From Pseudoxanthomonas suwonensis (GTDB lineage Bacteria; Pseudomonadota; Gammaproteobacteria; Xanthomonadales; Xanthomonadaceae): DNA of 64,000 nt. The stretch is taken from positions 1 through 64,000 of the forward strand of contig QFNC01000002.1 of the NCBI GenBank assembly GCA_003240695.1. Direction: 5' to 3'. The notes below the pieces were generated by a model that saw only the letters and a program-made list of their open reading frames with translations, was not told the DNA's origin and searched no databases. Positions 9,197 through 16,518 of this stretch are shown piece after piece. Every line of letters starts with the position of its first letter. Position 1 is the stretch's first letter. The translations under genes and the position numbers were made by a program.

Positions 9197-11110
9197 TCAG
9201 TTGATGCCGTCGGGCGTGACCTTCGGCCCGCCGATGGTGATGCCCTGCTCCGGCGGCGGATCGGACGGCGGCGTCGGTGTCGTCCGTTTCACCCAGCCTA
9301 CCGGTGGCTTGGGCTCACGTCCTTCCATGATCGCCTTCACTTGGTCGGCATCGATGGTTTCCCACTCCATCAGCGCGTTGGTCATGGTCTCCACGACGCC
9401 ACGCTTGGCCTCCAGGATGCCGCGCGCCACGCCGTACTGCTCGTCCAGGATGCGTCGGATCTCGGCATCCACCTTCTGCTGCGTGGCCTCGGAAATCGTG
9501 CGGTTGTGCATGCCCCAGGTGCCATCCGGCGCGTCGGCGTACACCATCGTGCCCAGTGCATCGGACATCCCGTACTTGGTCACCATGCCACGGGCAAGCG
9601 TGGTGGCGCGCTCGAAATCGTTGGACGCGCCAGTGGACATCTGACCCAGGAAAAGTTCCTCGGCGATGCGGCCGCCGAACAGGATCGCGATTTCCTCCAG
9701 CATCTTGTCCTTGTAGTGGCTGACTTGGTCGTGCTCGGGCAGCTGCCAAGTCAGGCCCAGCGCCCAGCCGCGCGGCATGATGGTGACCTTGTGCACCGGG
9801 TCGGCCTTGGGCAGCGACATCGCCACCACCGCATGGCCGGATTCGTGATAGGCGGTGGCACGGCGTTCTTCTTCGCGCATCACCATGCTGCGCCGCTCGG
9901 GGCCCATGAAGATCTTGTCCTTCGCGTCCTCGAAGTCCTGCATGTCCACCGATTTCTTGTTGCGGCGGGCCGCAAACAGCGCGGCCTCGTTGACCAGATT
10001 GGCCAGGTCGGCGCCGGAGAAGCCCGGCGTACCGCGCGCCAGCACGTCCGGTCGCACGTCATCGCTCAGCGGCACCCGGCGCATGTGCACGCGCAGGATC
10101 TGCTCGCGACCCTTGATGTCGGGCAGACCGACCATCACCTGGCGATCGAAACGGCCCGGACGCAGCAACGCCTTGTCCAGCACGTCGGGACGGTTGGTGG
10201 CAGCGATCACGATCACGCCTTCGCCGCCCTCGAAGCCGTCCATTTCCACCAGCATCTGGTTCAGGGTCTGCTCGCGCTCGTCGTGGCCGCCGCCCATGCC
10301 CGAGCCGCGATGCCGGCCGACCGCGTCGATTTCGTCGATGAAGATGATGCATGGCGCATGCTTCTTGGCCTGCTCGAACATGTCGCGCACGCGGCTGGCG
10401 CCCACACCCACGAACATTTCCACGAAATCCGAGCCGGAAATGCTGAAGAACGGCACCTTGGCCTCGCCGGCGATGGCCTTGGCCAACAGCGTCTTGCCGG
10501 TGCCGGGCGGACCCACCATCAGCACGCCGCGCGGAATCTTGCCGCCCAGTTTCTGGAAGCGGCCCGGATCGCGCAGGAATTCCACCAGCTCGGCCACTTC
10601 CTCCTTGGCCTCGTCGGCACCGGCCACGTCGGCGAAGGTGACCTTGGTCTGGTCCTCGTTCAGCATCTTGGCGCGTGACTTGCCGAAGCTCATCGCGCCT
10701 TTGGTGCCGCCCTGCTGCATCTGCCGCATGAAATAAATCCAGATGCCGATGAACAGCGCCATCGGCAGGAGATTGATCAGGATCGACAGCAGCAGCGAGC
10801 GTCCCGACGACGGCGGCGCGGCCTTGATCTCCACCTTGTGGCGGATCAGGTCGTTCATCATGCCTTCGTCGCGGCGCGGCGCGATGGTGGTGCCGGTACT
10901 GCCGTCGCTGCGCTCGAAGCGGATGGTCTTCTCGTCCTCGGCGATGTCCACCCGGCGGATGCGGTCGTTCTGCACGGCCTGGATGAATTCGGAATACTGC
11001 ACTTCCCGGCCTGCGGCCGTGCCGGCACCCGGACCGAAACTCTGGAAGACCACCATCAGCACGATGGCGACCACGACCCACAGCATCAAATTTCTGGCCA
11101 CGTTGTTCAT
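9197..11110 (-). CDS. ftsH: ATP-dependent zinc metalloprotease FtsH
   Basis: Essential hexameric inner-membrane AAA+ protease that degrades misassembled membrane proteins and selected cytosolic proteins. Two membrane segments (about 9-25 and 107-127) flank a periplasmic domain. The Walker A motif GPPGTGKT is at 200-207, Walker B FIDE at 257-260, the FVGVG pore loop near 233-237 and the zinc site HESGH at 422-426. The length is 637 residues. The ATG at 11110 was chosen over the longer open frame because it begins directly at the first membrane helix. Its modulators HflK and HflC are on the same strand. Confidence 0.97.
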   Translation of the reverse strand: MNNVARNLMLWVVVAIVLMVVFQSFGPGAGTAAGREVQYSEFIQAVQNDRIRRVDIAEDEKTIRFERSDGSTGTTIAPRRDEGMMNDLIRHKVEIKAAPPSSGRSLLLSILINLLPMALFIGIWIYFMRQMQQGGTKGAMSFGKSRAKMLNEDQTKVTFADVAGADEAKEEVAELVEFLRDPGRFQKLGGKIPRGVLMVGPPGTGKTLLAKAIAGEAKVPFFSISGSDFVEMFVGVGASRVRDMFEQAKKHAPCIIFIDEIDAVGRHRGSGMGGGHDEREQTLNQMLVEMDGFEGGEGVIVIAATNRPDVLDKALLRPGRFDRQVMVGLPDIKGREQILRVHMRRVPLSDDVRPDVLARGTPGFSGADLANLVNEAALFAARRNKKSVDMQDFEDAKDKIFMGPERRSMVMREEERRATAYHESGHAVVAMSLPKADPVHKVTIMPRGWALGLTWQLPEHDQVSHYKDKMLEEIAILFGGRIAEELFLGQMSTGASNDFERATTLARGMVTKYGMSDALGTMVYADAPDGTWGMHNRTISEATQQKVDAEIRRILDEQYGVARGILEAKRGVVETMTNALMEWETIDADQVKAIMEGREPKPPVGWVKRTTPTPPSDPPPEQGITIGGPKVTPDGIN

Positions 11111-11218
11111 TTCGCTCCCACGGCATCCGTTCGTTGCAACCCGATGCTCCGGCCCCGGGGTTATGCATGCCTGCACGATGGCAGAGCATGCCTGAATGGC
11201 GACTGCTACCTTAACGCA

Positions 11219-11854
11219 TCACGGCTTCATCGACTCCAGGCGGCCCTGCGCCAGCGCGTATACCTCCGGTGAGCGCTTGCGCGAGGCGGCCGGCTTGCGG
11301 ATCGCCACCTTGGCATAGCGCCGCCGCAGCTGCCGCACGTAGTCGTCGAACCCCACCCCCTGGAACAGCTTGATGAGGAAGTCGCCGCCGGGCCTGAGAT
11401 GGGCATCGGCGAAGTCCATGGCCAGTTCGGCCAAGTGCATCGCGCGAGGCTGATCCACCGCATCCACACCGCTCTTGTTGGGGGCCATGTCGGACAAAAC
11501 AAGATCCACCGGCCGGCCCTGCAGGCTGTCGGTCAGCTGCTGCAGCACGGCATCCTCGCGGAAATCGCCGTGGATGAACTCGACCCCGGCCAGCCCGGGC
11601 ATGTCCAGGATGTCCAGCGCGATCACCCGGCCCTGCTCGCCCAGCGCCTGCCGCACCCACTGTGACCAGCCACCCGGTGCCGCACCCAGATCGACCACGG
11701 TCATGCCCGGACGCAGCAGGGCATCGCGCTGCACCAGCTCCTCCAGCTTGTACGCCGCCCGCGAACGCAGCCCTTCCGCCTGCGCCTTCTTCACGTAGGG
11801 GTCGGCGAAGTGCTCCTTCAGCCAGCGCTGGCTGGATTTGCTGCGGGTGGCCAT
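11219..11854 (-). CDS. rlmE: 23S rRNA 2'-O-methyltransferase (U2552), RlmE/FtsJ/RrmJ
   Basis: Methylates the 2'-OH of U2552 in the 50S A-loop late in ribosome assembly. The SAM motif DLGAAPGGWSQ is at residues 55-65. The K-D-K catalytic triad fits K36, D122 and K162, the same spacing as K38, D124 and K164 of the E. coli enzyme. The length is 211 residues. The start at ATG 11854 gives the usual basic N-terminus. It is followed by ftsH after about 108 bases in which I see no gene, and is divergent from yhbY, the classical arrangement. Confidence 0.96.
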   Translation of the reverse strand: MATRSKSSQRWLKEHFADPYVKKAQAEGLRSRAAYKLEELVQRDALLRPGMTVVDLGAAPGGWSQWVRQALGEQGRVIALDILDMPGLAGVEFIHGDFREDAVLQQLTDSLQGRPVDLVLSDMAPNKSGVDAVDQPRAMHLAELAMDFADAHLRPGGDFLIKLFQGVGFDDYVRQLRRRYAKVAIRKPAASRKRSPEVYALAQGRLESMKP

Positions 11855-11887
11855 GGCTGGCGTGATGGCGGGAAGAGGGGGTGCCGC

Positions 11888-11893
11888 ATGATA
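11888..11893 (-). promoter_or_regulatory. putative -10 box (TATCAT) for rlmE-ftsH
   Basis: GGGTATCATGCGG on the minus strand places TATCAT 34 bases before the rlmE start, within the 78-base gap shared with yhbY. The same stretch read on the plus strand (GATACCCT) could serve yhbY about 40 bases downstream. No clear -35 box is visible for either. Confidence 0.4.
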
Positions 11894-11932
11894 CCCTGCA
11901 CCACCTTGATCCCGACATTCGCTTTTCCGACC

Positions 11933-12268
11933 ATGACGGCCTCGAAACAGCCCGAAACCCGTGTCCCGGTGGCGCTGACCAGCGCCCAGACGCGTTTCCT
12001 GCGCGGCCAAGCACACCAGCTGAAAACCCTGCTGCAGACGGGCGACAAGGGCCTGACCGACGCCTTCCTGGCCGAAGCCGAGCTGGCGCTGGAGCATCAC
12101 GAACTGATCAAGGTGAAGGTGGCCGCGGACGACCGCGACAGCCGCGATGCCGTGATCGCCGAATTGACCGGCCGCACCGGAGCGGCGCTGGTGCAACGCA
12201 TCGGCCACGTGGCCATCCTGTACCGGCCCTCCAGCGACAGGCGCCGGATCGTGCTGCCGCGCGCCTGA
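11933..12268 (+). CDS. yhbY: YhbY family ribosome assembly RNA-binding protein
   Basis: A small CRS1-YhbY (CRM) domain protein associated with pre-50S particles. It has 111 residues, slightly longer than E. coli YhbY because of an N-terminal extension. The typical LTxxQxxFLRGQAHxLK start is near residues 14-30, a GDKG loop near 37-40, and the HHELIKVKV strand near 56-64. The chosen ATG at 11933 is the first one after the divergent promoter gap. It runs opposite rlmE and is followed after 6 bases by the Mth938-like gene, probably as one transcript. Confidence 0.9.
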   Translation: MTASKQPETRVPVALTSAQTRFLRGQAHQLKTLLQTGDKGLTDAFLAEAELALEHHELIKVKVAADDRDSRDAVIAELTGRTGAALVQRIGHVAILYRPSSDRRRIVLPRA

Positions 12269-12274
12269 CGCCGC

Positions 12275-12658
12275 ATGCACATCGTGCTGGAACAACCCGG
12301 ATTCACCTACGTGCTGCGCGGCGTCGATGCCCATGCCGCCCGCGTGAACGAGCAGCTGCTGACCCGCAGTTTCATCATCGCCCCGGACACCCTGCTGGAT
12401 GACTGGCCGGTGAGTAACATCGCCGCATTGCAGGTAGCGGACCTGCAGCCGCTGCTGGATCTGAAACCCGATGTGATCCTGTTGGGCAGCGGCGCGGCAC
12501 CAGCCTTCGCTCCGGCTGCCGTGCAGGCGGCGTGTCTGTCGCAGGGTATCGGCATCGAATGCATGTCCAATGCCGCGGCCGCCCGCACGTACACGGTGCT
12601 GGCCAGCGAAGGGCGGCGGGTGGCGGCGGGGTTCGTGCTGAAGCCGGCCTTGGCGTGA
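12275..12658 (+). CDS. Mth938-like (DUF498/NDUFAF3-like) domain protein
   Basis: A compact 127-residue alpha/beta protein of the Mth938/DUF498 family, whose eukaryotic relative NDUFAF3 is a complex I assembly factor. The family pattern is visible: an N-terminal RSFIIAPDTLLDDW strand region, then PDVILLGSGAAP and IGIECMSNAAAARTYTVL. The gene begins 6 bases after yhbY. The complex I operon lies about 850 bases downstream, though bacterial members have no proven role in it. The link to NADH dehydrogenase is an inference from family and location only. Confidence 0.85.
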   Translation: MHIVLEQPGFTYVLRGVDAHAARVNEQLLTRSFIIAPDTLLDDWPVSNIAALQVADLQPLLDLKPDVILLGSGAAPAFAPAAVQAACLSQGIGIECMSNAAAARTYTVLASEGRRVAAGFVLKPALA

Positions 12659-12689
12659 CGGCAGGCACGCCTGTCGCGATCAGGCCCGT

Positions 12690-13232
12690 TTACATCGAAT
12701 CGTCCTGGATGCCGATCAGGTACCAGCAGTCGCTGGCCAGTTCGAATCGGTAGATCACCTGATAATCCGTGTCGGGCTTGGCGTAGGTAACCATCGCGCG
12801 GCGGTCGCCCAACTCGCGCACCGACACCTCCAGCCCGTCCTGGGTTGCACCTTGCACGGTCGACAGCAGCGGAAACCGGGCTTGATGCCTGGCGATCCTG
12901 CGGGTTACCGGGGTGGGTTCGGGCTGGGCTTCGGCATCGATGGATGTCGAAGTCAGCGGCCAGCGCGTGAAGGCATTCTGGATCGCGTTGCGCTCGATGA
13001 AGGCATCGAAGAATGGCGGAAATTCCATCGATGGACAGGCTTCGTCGGGCACTCCGCGCCCGCGGCGCGCACCTGCGGCCGTGTTCGAGTCCTGGTCGTC
13101 GATGGGCGCGGCAGCCGGTTGCTGCGCTTGGGATGCCGGATCGGTGCGGTCCGTGGCGGAATCCGCCGCACGGCCACAGCCCGCCAGCACCATTGCGCAC
13201 AGCAGGGTCATGGCATGTCCACGTGGCAGCAT
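12690..13232 (-). CDS. hypothetical lipoprotein
   Basis: I do not recognise this 180-residue protein. The N-terminus has a short basic start, a hydrophobic stretch and the lipobox LAGC (Cys at residue 19), so it is probably a lipoprotein anchored through that Cys. A disordered Ala/Gln/Asp-rich linker (about 20-60) precedes a globular part. The C-terminal half resembles small secreted domains that end in an antiparallel sheet and a Trp-Tyr motif (DCWYLIGIQDDS), but I can assign no family. It converges with the Mth938-like gene. Confidence 0.75.
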   Translation of the reverse strand: MLPRGHAMTLLCAMVLAGCGRAADSATDRTDPASQAQQPAAAPIDDQDSNTAAGARRGRGVPDEACPSMEFPPFFDAFIERNAIQNAFTRWPLTSTSIDAEAQPEPTPVTRRIARHQARFPLLSTVQGATQDGLEVSVRELGDRRAMVTYAKPDTDYQVIYRFELASDCWYLIGIQDDSM

Positions 13233-13320
13233 CGCTCGCTCCGCTCAAGGTCGATGCCGGCAAGGATGCCATGCCGGCACCTCGAGAACGAGCCCGCGAC
13301 GTGCATGCACGCCATCGCGC

Positions 13321-13355
13321 AAACCAAAACGGCGTGACCGGAGCAAGGTCACGCC
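13321..13355 (-). terminator. rho-independent terminator after tRNA-fMet and the nuo operon
   Basis: On the minus strand a perfect 9-bp stem GGCGTGACC/GGTCACGCC with a 7-base loop is followed by GTTTTGGTTT. It lies 12 bases past the 3' end of the initiator tRNA gene, so it would end the nuo-tRNA transcript. Confidence 0.85.
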
Positions 13356-13366
13356 GTAGATAGGAT

Positions 13367-13443
13367 TGGTAGCGGGGGCAGGATTTGAACCTGCGACCTT
13401 CGGGTTATGAGCCCGACGAGCTGCCAGACTGCTCCACCCCGCA
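13367..13443 (-). tRNA. initiator tRNA-fMet (CAT)
   Basis: A 77-base cloverleaf with encoded CCA (13367-13369), anticodon CAT, and the three consecutive G:C pairs in the anticodon stem (GGG/CCC) that mark initiator tRNAs. An A at position 11, another initiator trait, is also present. Positions 1 and 72 read as U and U: unpaired, as an initiator requires, but not the C-A mismatch of E. coli. It follows nuoN by 65 bases on the same strand and is likely co-transcribed with it. Confidence 0.95.
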
Positions 13444-13508
13444 TCAGAAGCGGAATTATGCGCGAGCCGGATGTTTCTTGCAAGCCCCATGAGCGATCGG
13501 CGCACGCA

Positions 13509-14975
13509 TCACGCGGCACCGAACGCGCGCAGGCACCAGGTCATGATGGGGTTCCAGGTCAAGCCCAGCGCCAGCAGGGCCAGCGCATTGACCGCGAAGG
13601 CCAGTTCGGCCGGGCGGTCCTCGTCCAGCTGCGGAGCCGGTTCCGATGGCGCATCGAAATACATGGCCTTGATCACGCGCAGATAGTAGAACGCGCCGAT
13701 CACCGCGAACACCACGCCGACGATGGCCAGCCACAGCAGGTCGCCCTGCACCGCCGCGCGCAGCACCGACAGCTTGGCCCAGAAGCCGAGGAACGGCGGC
13801 ACGCCGGCCAGCGAGGCCATCACGCACAGCATCATGATGGCCATCCACGGGCTGCGCTTGTTCAGGCCGGCGAAGTCGCCGATCTGGTCGCCTTCGAAGC
13901 CGCGCGCCGACAGTGCCACGATCGCGCCGAACGCCGCGGTGGACATCAGCGCGTAGGCGATGGCGTAGAACATAGCAGCCGCATAGCCGTGCGCGCCGCC
14001 GCCGGCCAGGCCGATGAACAGGAAGCCGACGTGCGAAATGGTGGAAAACGCCAGCATGCGCTTCAGGTCGCCCTGCACCAGCGCCATCAGGTTGCCGACC
14101 AGCAGCGACAGCACCGCCAGCGCGGCCAACAGCAGGCGCCAGTGGTCGCTGAGCGTGCCCAGGCCCACCTCGAGCAGGCGGATGGCCATGCCGAACACGG
14201 CGATCTTCGGCACCGAGCCGATGAACAGCGACACCGCCGTCGGCGCGCCCTGGTAGGTGTCGGGCAGCCACATGTGGAATGGCGCGGCGCCGAACTTGAA
14301 CGCGATGCCCACCACCACGAACACCATGCCGGTCAGCAGCATCGTGTCGTTCTGGCCGGCCGCGGCCGCGGATTGCAGCAGCGGCAGGCTGAGCGTGCCG
14401 GTGGCGCCGTACAGCAGCGACATGCCATACAGCAGCAGCCCCGAGGCCATCGAACCGAGCACGAAATACTTCATCGCCGCTTCGGTGGCGCGGCCGTTGT
14501 CGCGGTCCATGCCCACCAGCGCGTAGGACACCAGCGCCAGCATTTCCAGCCCCACATACACCATCACCAGATGGCCGGCGGACACCATCACGATCATGCC
14601 CACGGCGGCGAACAGCACCAGCACGGTGAACTCGCCCCGGTACAGGTCACGCTCGCGCAGGTATTTCCACGAATACAGCATGGCCAGTGCGGAAACCGCG
14701 CAGATGGCGATGCCGAGCACGTCCGACATGGTGTCGCGCACGAACATGCCGTGCATCACCGTGCCGGCACCACCCACGCCGCCCAGCAGCATGGCGCAGG
14801 CGGCCAGCAGCGCCCCGATGCCCAGCACATGGGTGATGACGCGGCGGCGCTCGTCCAGGAACAGGTCGAGCAGCAGCAGCGCGAAGGCGCTGCCGGCCAG
14901 CACCAGCATCGGCAGCAACGGCAACACGTCGGCCGTGCTGGTGGTGAGGGCAGGAATCGGAAGGGGCGCAGTCAT
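13509..14975 (-). CDS. nuoN: NADH-quinone oxidoreductase subunit N
   Basis: One of the three antiporter-like proton-pumping subunits of complex I, in the inner membrane. The 488-residue protein is almost entirely hydrophobic, with about 14 helices and the conserved ALVSYALVGMDRD and YFVLGSMASGLLLYGMSLLYG regions. The key membrane Lys and Glu residues of the family are expected in these helices. It follows nuoM by one base. As the last nuo gene, its stop is 65 bases before the initiator tRNA. Confidence 0.96.
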   Translation of the reverse strand: MTAPLPIPALTTSTADVLPLLPMLVLAGSAFALLLLDLFLDERRRVITHVLGIGALLAACAMLLGGVGGAGTVMHGMFVRDTMSDVLGIAICAVSALAMLYSWKYLRERDLYRGEFTVLVLFAAVGMIVMVSAGHLVMVYVGLEMLALVSYALVGMDRDNGRATEAAMKYFVLGSMASGLLLYGMSLLYGATGTLSLPLLQSAAAAGQNDTMLLTGMVFVVVGIAFKFGAAPFHMWLPDTYQGAPTAVSLFIGSVPKIAVFGMAIRLLEVGLGTLSDHWRLLLAALAVLSLLVGNLMALVQGDLKRMLAFSTISHVGFLFIGLAGGGAHGYAAAMFYAIAYALMSTAAFGAIVALSARGFEGDQIGDFAGLNKRSPWMAIMMLCVMASLAGVPPFLGFWAKLSVLRAAVQGDLLWLAIVGVVFAVIGAFYYLRVIKAMYFDAPSEPAPQLDEDRPAELAFAVNALALLALGLTWNPIMTWCLRAFGAA

Positions 14976-14976
14976 C

Positions 14977-16509
14977 TCAGAGTCCCGTCAGTTTGCTGGC
15001 GGCCAGCTGCGACGCCAGCTGCGCGATGGCCGGTTCCATCAAGTCGGTCAGTGGCCTGGGCCACACGCCCAAGACCAGCACACCGGCGGCGAACACGCCC
15101 AGCACCAGCGCTTCGCGCGGGTTGATGTCGCGCAGGGCCGCGACGTTTTCATTCGCCACATCGCCCCAGATCACCCGCTTGGTCAGCCACAGGGTGTAGC
15201 CGGCGCCGATGATCAGGGTAGCGGCGGCGGCGAAGGCGATCAGCGGATGCTGCTGGAAGCTGGCCAGGATCACCATGAACTCGCCGATGAAGCCCGAGGT
15301 GCCCGGCAGACCGGAATTGGCCATGGCAAACAGCACCCAGAACGCCGCGAACCACGGCATGGTATTGGCCACGCCACCGTAGTCAGCGATGCGGCGGCTG
15401 TGCACGCGGTCGTACAGCACGCCCACGCAGGAGAACATGGCCCCGGACACGAATCCGTGCGAGATCATCTGCACCATCGCGCCCTGCAGGCCCAGCCGGG
15501 CGGCATCGGGATTGGCGGCATCGCCGCGCATCAGGGCGAAGGCGATGAAGATGCCCAAGGTGACGAAGCCCATGTGCGAGATCGACGAATAGGCGATCAG
15601 CTTCTTCATGTCGTCCTGCACCAGCGCCACCAGGCCGACGTAGATCACCGCGACCAGGCTGAGCGCGATGATCAGCCACGCCCAGGCATGGCCGGCATCG
15701 GGCACGATCGGCAGGGTGAAGCGCAGGAAGCCGTAGCCGCCGATCTTCAGCATGATCGCCGCCAGCACCACCGAGCCGCCGGTGGGCGCTTCCACGTGTG
15801 CGTCGGGCAGCCAGGTGTGCACCGGGAACATCGGAACCTTCACCGCGAAGGCGATCGCGAAGGCGAAGAACAGCCAGGTCTGCTCGCGCATCGACAGCGG
15901 CAGCGCGGCCATGTCGGCCAGCTGCCAGCTGCCGCCCTGCAGGTACAGGTAGACCAGCCCGACCAGCATGAACACCGAGCCGAGGAAGGTGTACAGGAAG
16001 AACTTCACCGACGCGTACACGCGGCGCGGCCCGCCCCACACGCCGATGATGATGAACATCGGGATCAGCATGCCTTCGAAGAACACGTAGAACAGCATCG
16101 CGTCCATCGCCGCGAACACGCCGACCATCAGCCCTTCCAGGATCAGGAACGCGGCCACGTACTGGTGCACGCGCTCGTTCACCGAGCCCCAGGCGCCAAT
16201 CAGCACCAGCACCGTCACCAGCGTGGTCAGTGCGATCAGCGCCACCGAAATGCCGTCGGCGCCCAGGTGGTAGCGGATGTCGTAGGCGGGAATCCACGCC
16301 TTGTCCTCGACGAACTGCGCGGATGCCGCGGACAGGTCGAAACCGGTCAGTAGTGGCAGCGTCAGCAGCAGGCACAGCAGCGCGACCAGCAGCGATGTCC
16401 AGCGCGCGGTGTTCGGGTTGCCGCGGCCCAGGCCAAGGCACAGCAGGCCGCCGCCAATCGGCAACCAGATCAACAGACTCAGCAATGGCCAGGTGGACAC
16501 GTCGTGCAA
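14977..16509 (-). CDS. nuoM: NADH-quinone oxidoreductase subunit M
   Basis: Antiporter-like proton-pumping subunit of complex I. The 510-residue membrane protein has about 14 helices; LPDAHVEAPTGGSVVLAAI-type and KKLIAYSSISHMG-type signatures, both diagnostic of NuoM, are clear (near residues 227-245 and 300-312). It starts 9 bases after the nuoL stop and is followed by nuoN after one base. No break or odd composition is visible. Confidence 0.96.
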   Translation of the reverse strand: MHDVSTWPLLSLLIWLPIGGGLLCLGLGRGNPNTARWTSLLVALLCLLLTLPLLTGFDLSAASAQFVEDKAWIPAYDIRYHLGADGISVALIALTTLVTVLVLIGAWGSVNERVHQYVAAFLILEGLMVGVFAAMDAMLFYVFFEGMLIPMFIIIGVWGGPRRVYASVKFFLYTFLGSVFMLVGLVYLYLQGGSWQLADMAALPLSMREQTWLFFAFAIAFAVKVPMFPVHTWLPDAHVEAPTGGSVVLAAIMLKIGGYGFLRFTLPIVPDAGHAWAWLIIALSLVAVIYVGLVALVQDDMKKLIAYSSISHMGFVTLGIFIAFALMRGDAANPDAARLGLQGAMVQMISHGFVSGAMFSCVGVLYDRVHSRRIADYGGVANTMPWFAAFWVLFAMANSGLPGTSGFIGEFMVILASFQQHPLIAFAAAATLIIGAGYTLWLTKRVIWGDVANENVAALRDINPREALVLGVFAAGVLVLGVWPRPLTDLMEPAIAQLASQLAASKLTGL

Positions 16510-16518
16510 ATCCCGAGG

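Noticed and set aside
12659..13366. defence or mobile island around the orphan lipoprotein
   Set aside because: The lipoprotein gene has base composition like its neighbours, and no integrase, repeat or attachment-site copy of the tRNA 3' end is visible.
13407..16353. long plus-strand open frames opposite nuoN and nuoM
   Set aside because: Antisense shadows with the same His/Gln/Arg-rich bias and no domain; the minus-strand genes are certain.
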